DNA from: JAOZHU01 sp964632845
GTDB taxonomy: Archaea; Thermoproteota; Bathyarchaeia; Bathyarchaeales; Bathycorpusculaceae
NCBI GenBank assembly: GCA_964632845.1
Contig: CAZWDU010000005.1
Span: 1-64,000, forward strand
Length of the DNA: 64,000 nucleotides
Reading direction: 5' to 3'
The position numbers were made by a program, and so were the translations under genes. How positions within the stretch are numbered: position 1 is the stretch's first letter; every line of letters begins with the position of its first letter. Below the pieces are notes generated by a model that saw only the letters and a program-made list of their open reading frames with translations, did not search any database and was not told the DNA's origin. This document shows, piece after piece, positions 15,872-23,993 of this stretch.

Positions 15872-16151
15872 TGTCTGAAACAGCCCTTAGGGTTTATGCG
15901 AAATGCATTTCACTTGACGATATTTTTAGACTTTTCTTCCTATTTACATTTGTTGTGGCAGCGGCTTGGGCGTAAGCGCACCTCGAAAAATCGCGTGCGC
16001 AGCCACTGAGCACCCATAGTTTTTGTGGTTGCACTCCCACACACTCGGTACTCACGCACAAAACAGACTAATCATGAGGCTTCAGCTTCCCCTAAACAGA
16101 AAACGTGTTTTTCGTTTCTAACCGTAGATTAACGCTGAAGAATAGAAATTG
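15872..16151. other. Intergenic region with a multi-part stem structure
   Basis: No protein gene seen. At 15,955-16,006, GTGGC pairs with GCCAC as an outer helix, enclosing GCGCAC (15,976-15,981) paired with GTGCGC (15,995-16,000) and a CGA/TCG tip with an AAAA loop. It could be an RNA element on either strand or a chance GC-rich palindrome. It lies between the hox terminator and the promoter of the exported-protein gene. Confidence 0.3.
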
Positions 16152-16192
16152 AAAAAAATGGTGAAAGTTGTATGCGGCACAAGTGCGCCACA
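16152..16192 (-). terminator. Probable terminator of the hox operon
   Basis: Just after the hoxH stop the minus strand has a short bulged GC hairpin (16,176-16,192), followed 17 nt later by a run of seven T (16,152-16,158). T-tracts are the main archaeal termination signal. Confidence 0.45.
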
Positions 16193-16196
16193 TAAG

Positions 16197-17624
16197 CTAT
16201 CGGGTTTTGTGGTCTACCAGTTTGCCTTCCGCATCTATCAGCCGAATGTCCAGCGCCATTTGACCAACAGCATGGGTTGCACAGCTTAGGCACGGGTCAA
16301 ACGCTCGGATAACCGCTTCAACCCTGTTCAGCATGCCCTCGTTCAGCTGCTTGCCCTTCACGTATTTCTTGGCAACCTGCGTTATGGCTTTGTTGAATGC
16401 GATGTTGTTGTGTTCCGTGGCGATAATCATGTTTGCCCAAGTCATAATGCCCAACGGGTCAACCTTGTAGTGGTGAATCAGCGTGCCCCTCGGAGCCTCA
16501 GCCACACCGATGCCCTCATAGTTGTTGACGAAGGCTTTGGCGCTAACGCGTTCCGAGATAATTTCTGGGTCGTCAAGCAACTGCTTCGCGTTTTCGATGC
16601 AGAACAGAATCTCCACCAAACGCGCGTAATGATACAGGAACGTGCTTTGCACAACACCGTTTTTGCCCAGCTTCTTGAACTCTTTAAGCTCTTCATTCGC
16701 AAGCGGCGTATCGCAGTGCGAAGCAATGTTCAGCCTAGCCAACGGTCCTACTCGGTAAGCGCCTTCAGGGTAGCCTAACGGCTTGTAGTAGGGGAACTTC
16801 ATGTAAGACCACGACTCAACTGCCTCGCCAATATACTCATAATACCGCGCAGGGTCAAGCTGGTCAGCTACGATTTCACCGTTAGCATCCATAAGCCTGA
16901 TTTTACCATCATAAAATTCAAGTCCGCCTTTTGCAGTCACCAAACCCAAGTAGTGCGAGGGAAAGTTGCCGAAGTTCTGCACCTCTTCGTCAAACTCCGC
17001 CAAGCGCTTTTTGAACATCGAAAGCGTTTTCAGCGTGATGTCCAATGCTTCTGGCAGATTAGCCTTAAGGTAGTCGGCATTTTCTTTTGTAAGCGGCCAC
17101 TTCGCACCACCCGGCATAACCCAATCCGCCGAGTGTATCCGTTTACCAGCTACTTTCTCTATGAGTTCCTGCCCGAACTTCCGCAAGCGAATACCCTGCC
17201 GCGCCAAGTCAGGTTGCTTCGCAATCAAACCAAAAATGTTCCGCTCAGCAGGATCCGAGTCCATGCCCAATAGCAAATCAGGAAACGACAAGTGGAACAG
17301 GTTCAGCGCATGCGACTGAATAATCTGCCCATCATGTATCAGGCGCCGCAGCATAATGGCGGTTTTCGGAGCGTTCACGCCTACTATTTCGTCGCAGGCT
17401 TTGGCTGAAGCCAGCAAATGGCTGACGGGGCAGATGCCGCAGGAACGGGCGGTGATGTTGGGCATTTCGTAGAATGGGCGGCCTTCACAGAACTTTTCGA
17501 AGCCTCGGAAGTCAGTAACGTGGAACCGCGCTTCTTTAACCGCGGCAGTCTCATCCAAATGAATGGTGATTTTCGCGTGTCCTTCTATTCGCGTAACAGG
17601 ATTTATCACAATTTCCTTACCCAT
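16197..17624 (-). CDS. hoxH: NAD-linked NiFe hydrogenase large subunit, group 3d (HoxH)
   Basis: A 475-residue catalytic subunit with C62 and C65 in RSCGICPVSH and C445 and C448 in DPCLSCATH. The cleavage site after H451 is followed by a 24-residue extension starting AVGQMALDIR. SCG in place of the usual ICG in the first motif occurs in group-3 enzymes. It is the last gene of hoxEFUYH, 12 bp after hoxY. The enzyme should interconvert H2 and NAD(P)H in the cytosol through HoxY, HoxU and HoxF. Confidence 0.9.
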   Translation of the reverse strand: MGKEIVINPVTRIEGHAKITIHLDETAAVKEARFHVTDFRGFEKFCEGRPFYEMPNITARSCGICPVSHLLASAKACDEIVGVNAPKTAIMLRRLIHDGQIIQSHALNLFHLSFPDLLLGMDSDPAERNIFGLIAKQPDLARQGIRLRKFGQELIEKVAGKRIHSADWVMPGGAKWPLTKENADYLKANLPEALDITLKTLSMFKKRLAEFDEEVQNFGNFPSHYLGLVTAKGGLEFYDGKIRLMDANGEIVADQLDPARYYEYIGEAVESWSYMKFPYYKPLGYPEGAYRVGPLARLNIASHCDTPLANEELKEFKKLGKNGVVQSTFLYHYARLVEILFCIENAKQLLDDPEIISERVSAKAFVNNYEGIGVAEAPRGTLIHHYKVDPLGIMTWANMIIATEHNNIAFNKAITQVAKKYVKGKQLNEGMLNRVEAVIRAFDPCLSCATHAVGQMALDIRLIDAEGKLVDHKTR

Positions 17625-17636
17625 AGTTTATTCCTC

Positions 17637-18179
17637 TTAACCGTACTTGGATTTGCCCTCCATGTTCGGCGTTCTCCCAGCCAACAACTCCGTTAGCACG
17701 TAAGTTATAGTGCTTGCAGGCGGCGGACAACCTGGAACGAAATAGTCCACCTTGACTACTTCGTGTAGCGGATGCACTTTCTCCAAAAGTTCAGGAACAT
17801 CCGTTGGAATCTGTTGTTGCGCATCAGCGTTTTCCACGTAAGCTCTCTCCAAAGCCATTTGTGCACTGTTGCCCCACGCGTTTCTTAACGCTGGAACGTT
17901 TCCCGTAACTGCGCAGTCGCCTAGAGAAATCAGAATCTTCGTCCGCTCCCTTGCCAGCTTAAGCATCTCCAACTGCTCGTCGTTCGCAACCGCGCCCTCA
18001 ATAAGCGTCACATCCACATTCTCAGGAAATTCCTTCACGTCAGCAATAGGGCTGTAAACCACCTGAATCTTCTTAGCTAAGTCAATGAGCAACTCGTCTT
18101 GGTCGAGGAACGACATGTGGCAACCTGAGCAGCCGCTGAGCCACATGGTTGCGACCCGCACTTTTTTAGCCGCTGGCAT
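17637..18179 (-). CDS. hoxY: NiFe hydrogenase small subunit, group 3d (HoxY)
   Basis: A 180-residue subunit with only the proximal-cluster cysteines (SGCSGCH near residue 15, GDCAVTG near 87, PGCPPP near 151). It lacks the C-terminal ferredoxin-like part found in MvhG, as expected for HoxY. It abuts hoxU exactly (18,179/18,180). It passes electrons between the NiFe site and HoxU. Confidence 0.88.
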   Translation of the reverse strand: MPAAKKVRVATMWLSGCSGCHMSFLDQDELLIDLAKKIQVVYSPIADVKEFPENVDVTLIEGAVANDEQLEMLKLARERTKILISLGDCAVTGNVPALRNAWGNSAQMALERAYVENADAQQQIPTDVPELLEKVHPLHEVVKVDYFVPGCPPPASTITYVLTELLAGRTPNMEGKSKYG

Positions 18180-18884
18180 TTAGCGGTTCCTCCTTGCCAA
18201 CAGGAACTCTGCAATTTCCTTGTGCTTAGTGCGTGCAAGCGGTTCGCCTTCAATGTAGATGGCGCCGACTGGGCAAACTTTTGCGCATTTCCTGCAGGAA
18301 GTGCATGAGCATGAGTCGCTCCAGTTGTTGTCGAGGTCCATTATGATTTGCGTGTCTTTGCCGCGCATCTTCAAATCCAATGTGTGTGCGCCTTCGATTT
18401 CGTCACATGCTCGTATACATCGTGTGCACAAGATGCACCTGTTTCTGTCAATAACCAAGAAATCATGTGTGGAGTCGATTTTGTGGTCTGTCCATTTCCG
18501 CTCGAACATCACATGGTCAACGCCCAATTCATCAGCTAAGCTTTGTAGTTCGCAGTGGTCGTTGGCTACGCAGACAGCGCAAACGTGTGTTCGCTCAGAA
18601 AGCAGCAGTTGCACCGTCATTTTGCGGTATTCCTTAAGCTTATCCGAGTTAGTAGTAACATCCATTCCAGAGCTGACAGGCGTAACGCAAGCTGCAAAAA
18701 GCTTAGGTGAACCAGCAATTTCAACAAGACACAAGCGGCACCCGCCAGAACTGCTTAGTCCTTCCAAAGCACATAGAGTGGGAATTTTTATGCCGTTGTC
18801 TGTTGCGGCTTTCAGGATGGTTGTGCCTTCGGGCACTGTAACTTCCACGCCGTCTATTTTCAGTTTAACCATTGCATCGCTCAT
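18180..18884 (-). CDS. hoxU: Hydrogenase diaphorase FeS subunit HoxU (NuoG N-terminal type)
   Basis: A 234-residue protein: a plant-type [2Fe-2S] domain (C in PTLC, CRLC and AAC, residues ~37-66), an NuoG-type segment with THVCAVCVANDHCELQ, and two [4Fe-4S] motifs, CILCTRCIRAC and CSCTSCRKCAKVCP. It wires HoxF to HoxY. It overlaps hoxF by 4 bp. Confidence 0.9.
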   Translation of the reverse strand: MSDAMVKLKIDGVEVTVPEGTTILKAATDNGIKIPTLCALEGLSSSGGCRLCLVEIAGSPKLFAACVTPVSSGMDVTTNSDKLKEYRKMTVQLLLSERTHVCAVCVANDHCELQSLADELGVDHVMFERKWTDHKIDSTHDFLVIDRNRCILCTRCIRACDEIEGAHTLDLKMRGKDTQIIMDLDNNWSDSCSCTSCRKCAKVCPVGAIYIEGEPLARTKHKEIAEFLLARRNR

Positions 18885-20548
18885 TGTTCATCAGCCTCTT
18901 TCGCTTTTTTGAAGCATTTACCCGCTGGGCACACTTTATTCTCGATGTGCTGGATGTATTCATCTTTGAAATACCGCAAGGTGGTTATGACAGGGTTAGG
19001 CGCCGTCTGCCCCAATCCACAGAGACTAGAGTCCCTAATGTAAACGCTGGACTTCTCAAGCGTAGTCAAATCCTCCATTTTGCCTTCGCCATGCGTGATT
19101 CCCTCAAATATCTCCTGTATCTTGGTAAGTCCAGACCTGCACGGCGTGCATTTGCCACAGGACTCGTCAACACAGAAATCCGTGAAGAACTTCGCCGTAT
19201 CCACCATGCACGAGTGCTCATCAATCACAACTATACCGCCTGAACCCATTATCGCGCCGACCCTCGTCAACGAGTCATAGTCTATAGGCAACTCCAAAAG
19301 CGTCTCAGGAAGACATCCACCTGAAGGTCCCCCAACTAGAACCGCCTTAAACTTTCTTCCGTCTGGTACTCCGCCGCCTATGTCAAATACAACTTCACGC
19401 AGCGTTATGCCCATGGGAATCTCTATGAGTCCTGGATTGTTAACTTTGCCCGTAAGCGAGAAACATTTGGTTCCAGTGCACTTAGCCGTGCCAATCTTCG
19501 AAAACCATATCCCCCCATTCAACACTATAGGCGGAATGTTCGCTAACGTTTCCACGTTCTGTATCAGCGTTGGCTTGCCCCATAACCCTGAATTGGCAGG
19601 GTACGGCGGACGCGGGCGCGGCATCGCCCTGCGGCCCTCAACCGACGCAAGGATAGCAGTTTCTTCGCCAGCTACAAACGCTCCTGCGCCAAACCGCAGT
19701 TCAACATCAAACTTGAAAGGCGTCTCCAAAACACTTTCACCCAGCAACGACAACGCCCTCGCCTGAGCAATCGCCTTCTGTAAAGTTTCAATCGCCAGCG
19801 GATACTCCGCACGTATGTAAATATACCCCTTCTCCGCGCCCACAGCATAAGCAGCTATAAGCATGCCTTCCAGTATCGCATGCGGATCAGCCTCAGCCAA
19901 AGTTCTGTTCGCAAAAACGCCTGGGTCACCCTCATCCAAATTCGCAACTATGTACTTGGGAGAACTGTGAGACCGCGCAACAAGACTCCACTTTTGCCCC
20001 GTCGGAAAACCAGCGCCGCCTCTACCTCTAAGCCCGCTACCTAGAATTTCGTAGATAACGCCTTGAGGCGTCATCGTGGCTAAACACTTGACAAGAGCAG
20101 AGTACCCGCCCATCGCTATGTAATCCTGAATTCTCGTTGGATCAATCTTCCCCGCGTTCCTGAGAACAAGCCGTCGCTGCTTCTTGAAGAACGCCTCGTT
20201 TTGGTACAGCATGTCCTTAATGGGTAAGCCTAAAACTATATGGTCGCGCACTATTTCCCGAGCTTTCTCAGGCGTAACGTTCTGGTAAAGATAATCACCT
20301 GGCTCGATAACCACTGCTGGGCCTACCGCACATGTGCCTACGCAGCCTGTTCGTGCAACTTTACATTCATTCTCAACGCCGTACTCTTTAACTGCCTCTT
20401 CAAACGCTTTTAGCACGTCAAAGGCGCCGAAGGGAACGCAACCGCTTGAGCAGCACACGTTAATGCGGTGCTTGTAGGCTCTTTCGAAGTCTAATTCGCG
20501 TTCGGCTATTTTTTGCAGGTCACCTAGTTTCAGCTTTGACACCTCCAA
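18881..20548 (-). CDS. hoxF: NADH-binding FMN subunit of hydrogenase HoxF (NuoF type)
   Basis: A 555-residue subunit. The N-terminal ~110 residues are a thioredoxin-fold [2Fe-2S] domain (CCSSGC, then CVGTC). The FMN/NADH domain has GRGGAGFPTGQKW and GEETAILASVEG, and the C-terminal N3-type cluster motif is ESCGKCTPCRSG. It should bind NAD(P)H and FMN and, with HoxE and HoxU, may support electron bifurcation as in related HydABC/NuoEFG modules; bifurcation is not demonstrable from sequence. It overlaps hoxE by 29 bp. Confidence 0.9.
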   Translation of the reverse strand: MEVSKLKLGDLQKIAERELDFERAYKHRINVCCSSGCVPFGAFDVLKAFEEAVKEYGVENECKVARTGCVGTCAVGPAVVIEPGDYLYQNVTPEKAREIVRDHIVLGLPIKDMLYQNEAFFKKQRRLVLRNAGKIDPTRIQDYIAMGGYSALVKCLATMTPQGVIYEILGSGLRGRGGAGFPTGQKWSLVARSHSSPKYIVANLDEGDPGVFANRTLAEADPHAILEGMLIAAYAVGAEKGYIYIRAEYPLAIETLQKAIAQARALSLLGESVLETPFKFDVELRFGAGAFVAGEETAILASVEGRRAMPRPRPPYPANSGLWGKPTLIQNVETLANIPPIVLNGGIWFSKIGTAKCTGTKCFSLTGKVNNPGLIEIPMGITLREVVFDIGGGVPDGRKFKAVLVGGPSGGCLPETLLELPIDYDSLTRVGAIMGSGGIVVIDEHSCMVDTAKFFTDFCVDESCGKCTPCRSGLTKIQEIFEGITHGEGKMEDLTTLEKSSVYIRDSSLCGLGQTAPNPVITTLRYFKDEYIQHIENKVCPAGKCFKKAKEADEQ

Positions 20549-21041
20549 GCAAAGCTCTTATTCGCTTCAACACCATTTCTGGCGTTGCTTTGCCTATGAC
20601 TTCGCCGTCGATAACCACGCTGGGTGCCATGGCACATGCGCCTATGCAGCGCGTGACAAAAAGGGAAAGTTTTCCGTCAGGGGTGGATTCGCCTCGTTCA
20701 ATGTTGAATTCTCGCTCAACAGCTTGCATGATTTCTTCTACGCCCTTCACGTAGCAAGCTGTGCCTAAACAGCCTGTGACTACGTGTTCGCCTGGTGCTT
20801 TTAGTTTGAAAAAGCTGTAGAATGTTGCCACGCCATACACGTGGCTGGGTGGAAGATTAAGGGACTGCGCAACGTACATCAGTGACTCGGCATCAAGGTA
20901 CCCGTATAGTTCTTGGGCTTTGTGGAGTATTTCTAGAAGCGCGCTTTCGTCATGTTCGTGTTTCTTCATGAAGTTATCGAGGAACTCACGATGTTTGTCC
21001 TCTTTTAACAAATGTCCAATCCTCCCATGTTCCAATTCCAA
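20520..21041 (-). CDS. hoxE: NuoE-like [2Fe-2S] subunit HoxE
   Basis: A 173-residue thioredoxin-like [2Fe-2S] protein with an N-terminal helical region (LLEILHKAQELYGYL) and the cysteines in GCLGTACYVKG and RCIGACAMAP. It is the first gene of hoxEFUYH and joins HoxF in the diaphorase module. A TATA box lies ~55 nt upstream. Confidence 0.9.
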   Translation of the reverse strand: MELEHGRIGHLLKEDKHREFLDNFMKKHEHDESALLEILHKAQELYGYLDAESLMYVAQSLNLPPSHVYGVATFYSFFKLKAPGEHVVTGCLGTACYVKGVEEIMQAVEREFNIERGESTPDGKLSLFVTRCIGACAMAPSVVIDGEVIGKATPEMVLKRIRALLGGVKAETR

Positions 21042-21090
21042 ACGTTTTCTGTATATACTACTTTCGCTAGACGTAACTAAAAAAAGTCTC

Positions 21091-21100
21091 GTATATAAAG
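21091..21100 (-). promoter_or_regulatory. TATA box of the hox operon
   Basis: The minus strand reads GTATATAAAG when viewed on plus, i.e. CTTTATATAC towards hoxE. Its centre is ~55 nt before the hoxE start, leaving a ~29-nt leader. It sits in the 295-bp divergent region shared with the hydBG-D-A operon. Confidence 0.6.
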
Positions 21101-21336
21101 TAGCAACTGTAGATTAACCGAAAACATCATGAACTATACTTTCGCGTCAATTAAGTAGCGAGTTAATACAGAGCACGCCTTGGCAGGTCAGTTTCAAAAT
21201 GCAATGTCGACGAGCCGCAGCTTTGTCATTTTGTTGTTGAATACTGGCTTCTTAATGAGAAAGCATTAAATTTCGCAATTGCACATTACTTCCAATAAAT
21301 CTATATCTGTTTCAGAAATTCTACGAGGGAAAAAAC

Positions 21337-23256
21337 GTGCGCATAATCTCAAAAGAAGACTTCGTCATATTCGTTAATTCTCTGATAAACGATAATTCCT
21401 TGAACGTTATAGGCGTTAAAGCTAAGGGAAACAAATTTGCTTTTGGACCCTTAGACTCAGCCAATGAACTTCGGCTGGACTACGACGTAACTCTTCTTCC
21501 TCCAAAAAAGTATTTTTTTCCGCAACGCGAAACCCTTTTCACTTACGACTTGGCAAACGGTTTTTCAGCCCAAGGATTAGCCTCTGAAGCCAAGTCCACA
21601 GTGCTTATTGGCGTTCACCCCTATGACATAGTAGCTTTGCTCCACATGGACGAGATATTCGCCGAAACCAAATCTGATCCTTACTATTTTGAAAAGAGAA
21701 AATCCTCGATAATCATCGGCGTTAACATCCAGAAAATGTCAAAATGGTGTTTTGCCTCATTCATGGGCTGCGCCACTGTTGATCATGGTTATGACTTGAT
21801 GCTGACTGACCTCGGCAACCGATACGCCATCAACATCGGCTCCCAGAAAGGCGAGGAACTGCTGGAGAAATACGCAAAAAACGTCACCAACGCGCTTGCA
21901 CGAGACATTCAACTAGTCGGGCATAAAAAGAGAGAAATAATCAACATGTCACAGCAAATGTTTGACTTCCCACCTGAATTGATTCCTGAATTGCTAAGCA
22001 AAAGTTACGAAAAAAGCGCTTTTTGGGAGAACCACTCCGAAAAGTGCTTAGCATGTGGCTCCTGCGTCCTAGTATGCCCCACCTGCTATTGTTTTGATGT
22101 TAAGGATAATCCTGACTTGTCGCTTGCGCGCGGCGAAAGAATACGCACATGGGACGGCTGCCTGCTAGAAGATTTCGCGAAAATCGCTTCAGGAGAAAAC
22201 TTCCGCCCCACAAAACCAACCCGTTATAGACATCGGTACTTCAAAAAGGGCAAGTACCTGTACGACCGCTTCGGCTTCATATCCTGCGTAGGCTGCGGCA
22301 GATGCTCCTCAAACTGCTTGCCAGACATCGCTAACCCAGTCAGCCTCTTCAATGATATGTACCATCAAATCCGCGACAAAGAAATGCTGGCGACCGCGGC
22401 AACCACGCCAGACGTGAAAATTGAAACTGAAGGCAACATAGACTACGTGCCGAAACTGGCGACCATAATCAAGAAAGTGCCGATGACCGCCAACGAAACC
22501 TTGTTTGAAATCAGGCTGAATGACGGTTCTGAATTAGGTCACACGCCGGGACAGTTCGTTGAAATCTCCGTTTTCGGCATAGGCGAAGCCCCAATATCGC
22601 TGTCGTCTCCGCCGACGAAGAAAGGCACATTTGAGCTTTGCGTCCGCAAAGTAGGCAACGTGACAACCAAGTTGCACACGCTTAACGTAGGCGACGAAGT
22701 AGGCGTTAGGGGCCCGTTTGGGCATGGGTTTGACGCGGAATCTTTGAAGGGTAAAGACATCTTGTTTATCGCGGGCGGACTCGGCATTGCTCCGTTGCGG
22801 TCACTGTTTAATTACGTCTTGGATAATCGGAAGGATTATGGGCGCGTTATTCTGCTCTACGGCTGCAAGGAACCGCGGGAACTGCTTTTCAGCGATGAGG
22901 TGCTTGCGCTGATGGAGAGGGACGATGTAGAGTTTAAGCCTACGGTTAACTGGTGCCCCGAAAACGAAGAGTGGACGGGCAACATAGGCGTTATAACCAC
23001 TTTGATCCCGCAAGTTGATTTTGACCCCGATAAAACGTACGCGGTGGTCTGCGGTCCCCCCGTCATGTACAAGTTCGTCATTGCCGATTTGAAAACACGG
23101 AAGGTTCCAGACGACCACATAATCTTGTCTCTGGAGCGGAGAATGAAGTGTGGAGTTGGAAAATGCGGGCACTGCCAAATCAACCAAATCTACGTATGCA
23201 AGGACGGACCCGTGTTTAACTACTCCAAAATTAAAGGAGTACCGGAGGCGTTGTGA
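21337..23256 (+). CDS. hydBG: Fused HydB-HydG: ferredoxin-type plus NAD(P)/FAD diaphorase subunit of group 3b hydrogenase
   Basis: A 639-residue protein joining two sulfhydrogenase subunits that are separate in Pyrococcus. Residues 1-350 are HydB-like, with [4Fe-4S] motifs at C237/C240/C243/C247 and C317/C320/C323/C327. Residues ~365-639 are HydG-like, an FAD/NAD(P) reductase with APISLSSPP, GPFGHGF, FIAGGLGIAPLRS and CGPPVMY, plus C-terminal [2Fe-2S] ligands in KCGVGKCGHCQ and a later Cys. It starts with GTG after GAGGGA. Its stop overlaps the small-subunit start. It should exchange electrons between NAD(P)H and the NiFe centre. The combined length is about that of the two separate subunits. 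Confidence 0.9.
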   Translation: MRIISKEDFVIFVNSLINDNSLNVIGVKAKGNKFAFGPLDSANELRLDYDVTLLPPKKYFFPQRETLFTYDLANGFSAQGLASEAKSTVLIGVHPYDIVALLHMDEIFAETKSDPYYFEKRKSSIIIGVNIQKMSKWCFASFMGCATVDHGYDLMLTDLGNRYAINIGSQKGEELLEKYAKNVTNALARDIQLVGHKKREIINMSQQMFDFPPELIPELLSKSYEKSAFWENHSEKCLACGSCVLVCPTCYCFDVKDNPDLSLARGERIRTWDGCLLEDFAKIASGENFRPTKPTRYRHRYFKKGKYLYDRFGFISCVGCGRCSSNCLPDIANPVSLFNDMYHQIRDKEMLATAATTPDVKIETEGNIDYVPKLATIIKKVPMTANETLFEIRLNDGSELGHTPGQFVEISVFGIGEAPISLSSPPTKKGTFELCVRKVGNVTTKLHTLNVGDEVGVRGPFGHGFDAESLKGKDILFIAGGLGIAPLRSLFNYVLDNRKDYGRVILLYGCKEPRELLFSDEVLALMERDDVEFKPTVNWCPENEEWTGNIGVITTLIPQVDFDPDKTYAVVCGPPVMYKFVIADLKTRKVPDDHIILSLERRMKCGVGKCGHCQINQIYVCKDGPVFNYSKIKGVPEAL

Positions 23257-23993
23257 TGAAACCGAAAGTTGCTTTCTTTGACTTTGCAGGTTGCGAAGGC
23301 GACCAGCTGCAAGTCGCAAACTTGGAAGAGGAACTGCTTGCCCTTCTCGGGCAAGTGAAAGTTGTAAGCTTCAGAGAAGTAATGAAGGAACACAGCGACA
23401 ACTACGACATAGCATTCATAGAAGGCTCATGCACAAGGCTTCAGGATGAGGATAGACTGAAGCAAATCAGGAAAAACGCCAAAATCGTGGTTGCCATCGG
23501 CTCATGCGCAACCATCGGCGGCATCAACTGTATAAGAAACTACAAAGATTTAGACGAAGTCAGGAAAACCGTGTATGGCGAGAACGCAAAGTTATTTGAC
23601 ACTTACGCTGCGCGGCCTATAGATGCGGTGATAGCTGTAGACGCGTACGTGCATGGCTGCCCCATAGACAAGGACGAGTTTCTCCAAGTGGTCAAGTCGC
23701 TTCTGCTGGGAAAGAAACCCGATATCCCGACATACCCCGTGTGCGTTGAATGTAAGAAAAACGAGAACGTCTGCGCCTTCGAAAGAGGACAGTTCTGCGT
23801 GGGACCCGTAACCCGAGCAGGCTGTAACTCATGTTGCATCAACGAAGGAACAGTCTGCTGGGGATGCCGTGGGCTGGTGGATAACCCGAACGAGAACGCT
23901 CACAAAGAAGTCCTGATTAAGTACGGTCTCACGGTTGATGATGCAATAGGTAAGTTTAGATTATATTTTGGTTGGCAGGAGAGCAAGAAATGA
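23256..23993 (+). CDS. hydD: NiFe hydrogenase small subunit, group 3b (HydD)
   Basis: A 245-residue subunit: proximal ligands in FDFAGCEGDQ, GSCATIGGIN and HGCPIDKDE, then CVECKKNENVC, GQFCVGP, GCNSCC and CWGCRG for two more clusters. I prefer the ATG at 23,256 over the adjacent GTG because GGAGG lies 7 nt away. It overlaps the fused gene's stop by 1 bp and the hydA start by 4 bp. Confidence 0.9.
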   Translation: MKPKVAFFDFAGCEGDQLQVANLEEELLALLGQVKVVSFREVMKEHSDNYDIAFIEGSCTRLQDEDRLKQIRKNAKIVVAIGSCATIGGINCIRNYKDLDEVRKTVYGENAKLFDTYAARPIDAVIAVDAYVHGCPIDKDEFLQVVKSLLLGKKPDIPTYPVCVECKKNENVCAFERGQFCVGPVTRAGCNSCCINEGTVCWGCRGLVDNPNENAHKEVLIKYGLTVDDAIGKFRLYFGWQESKK

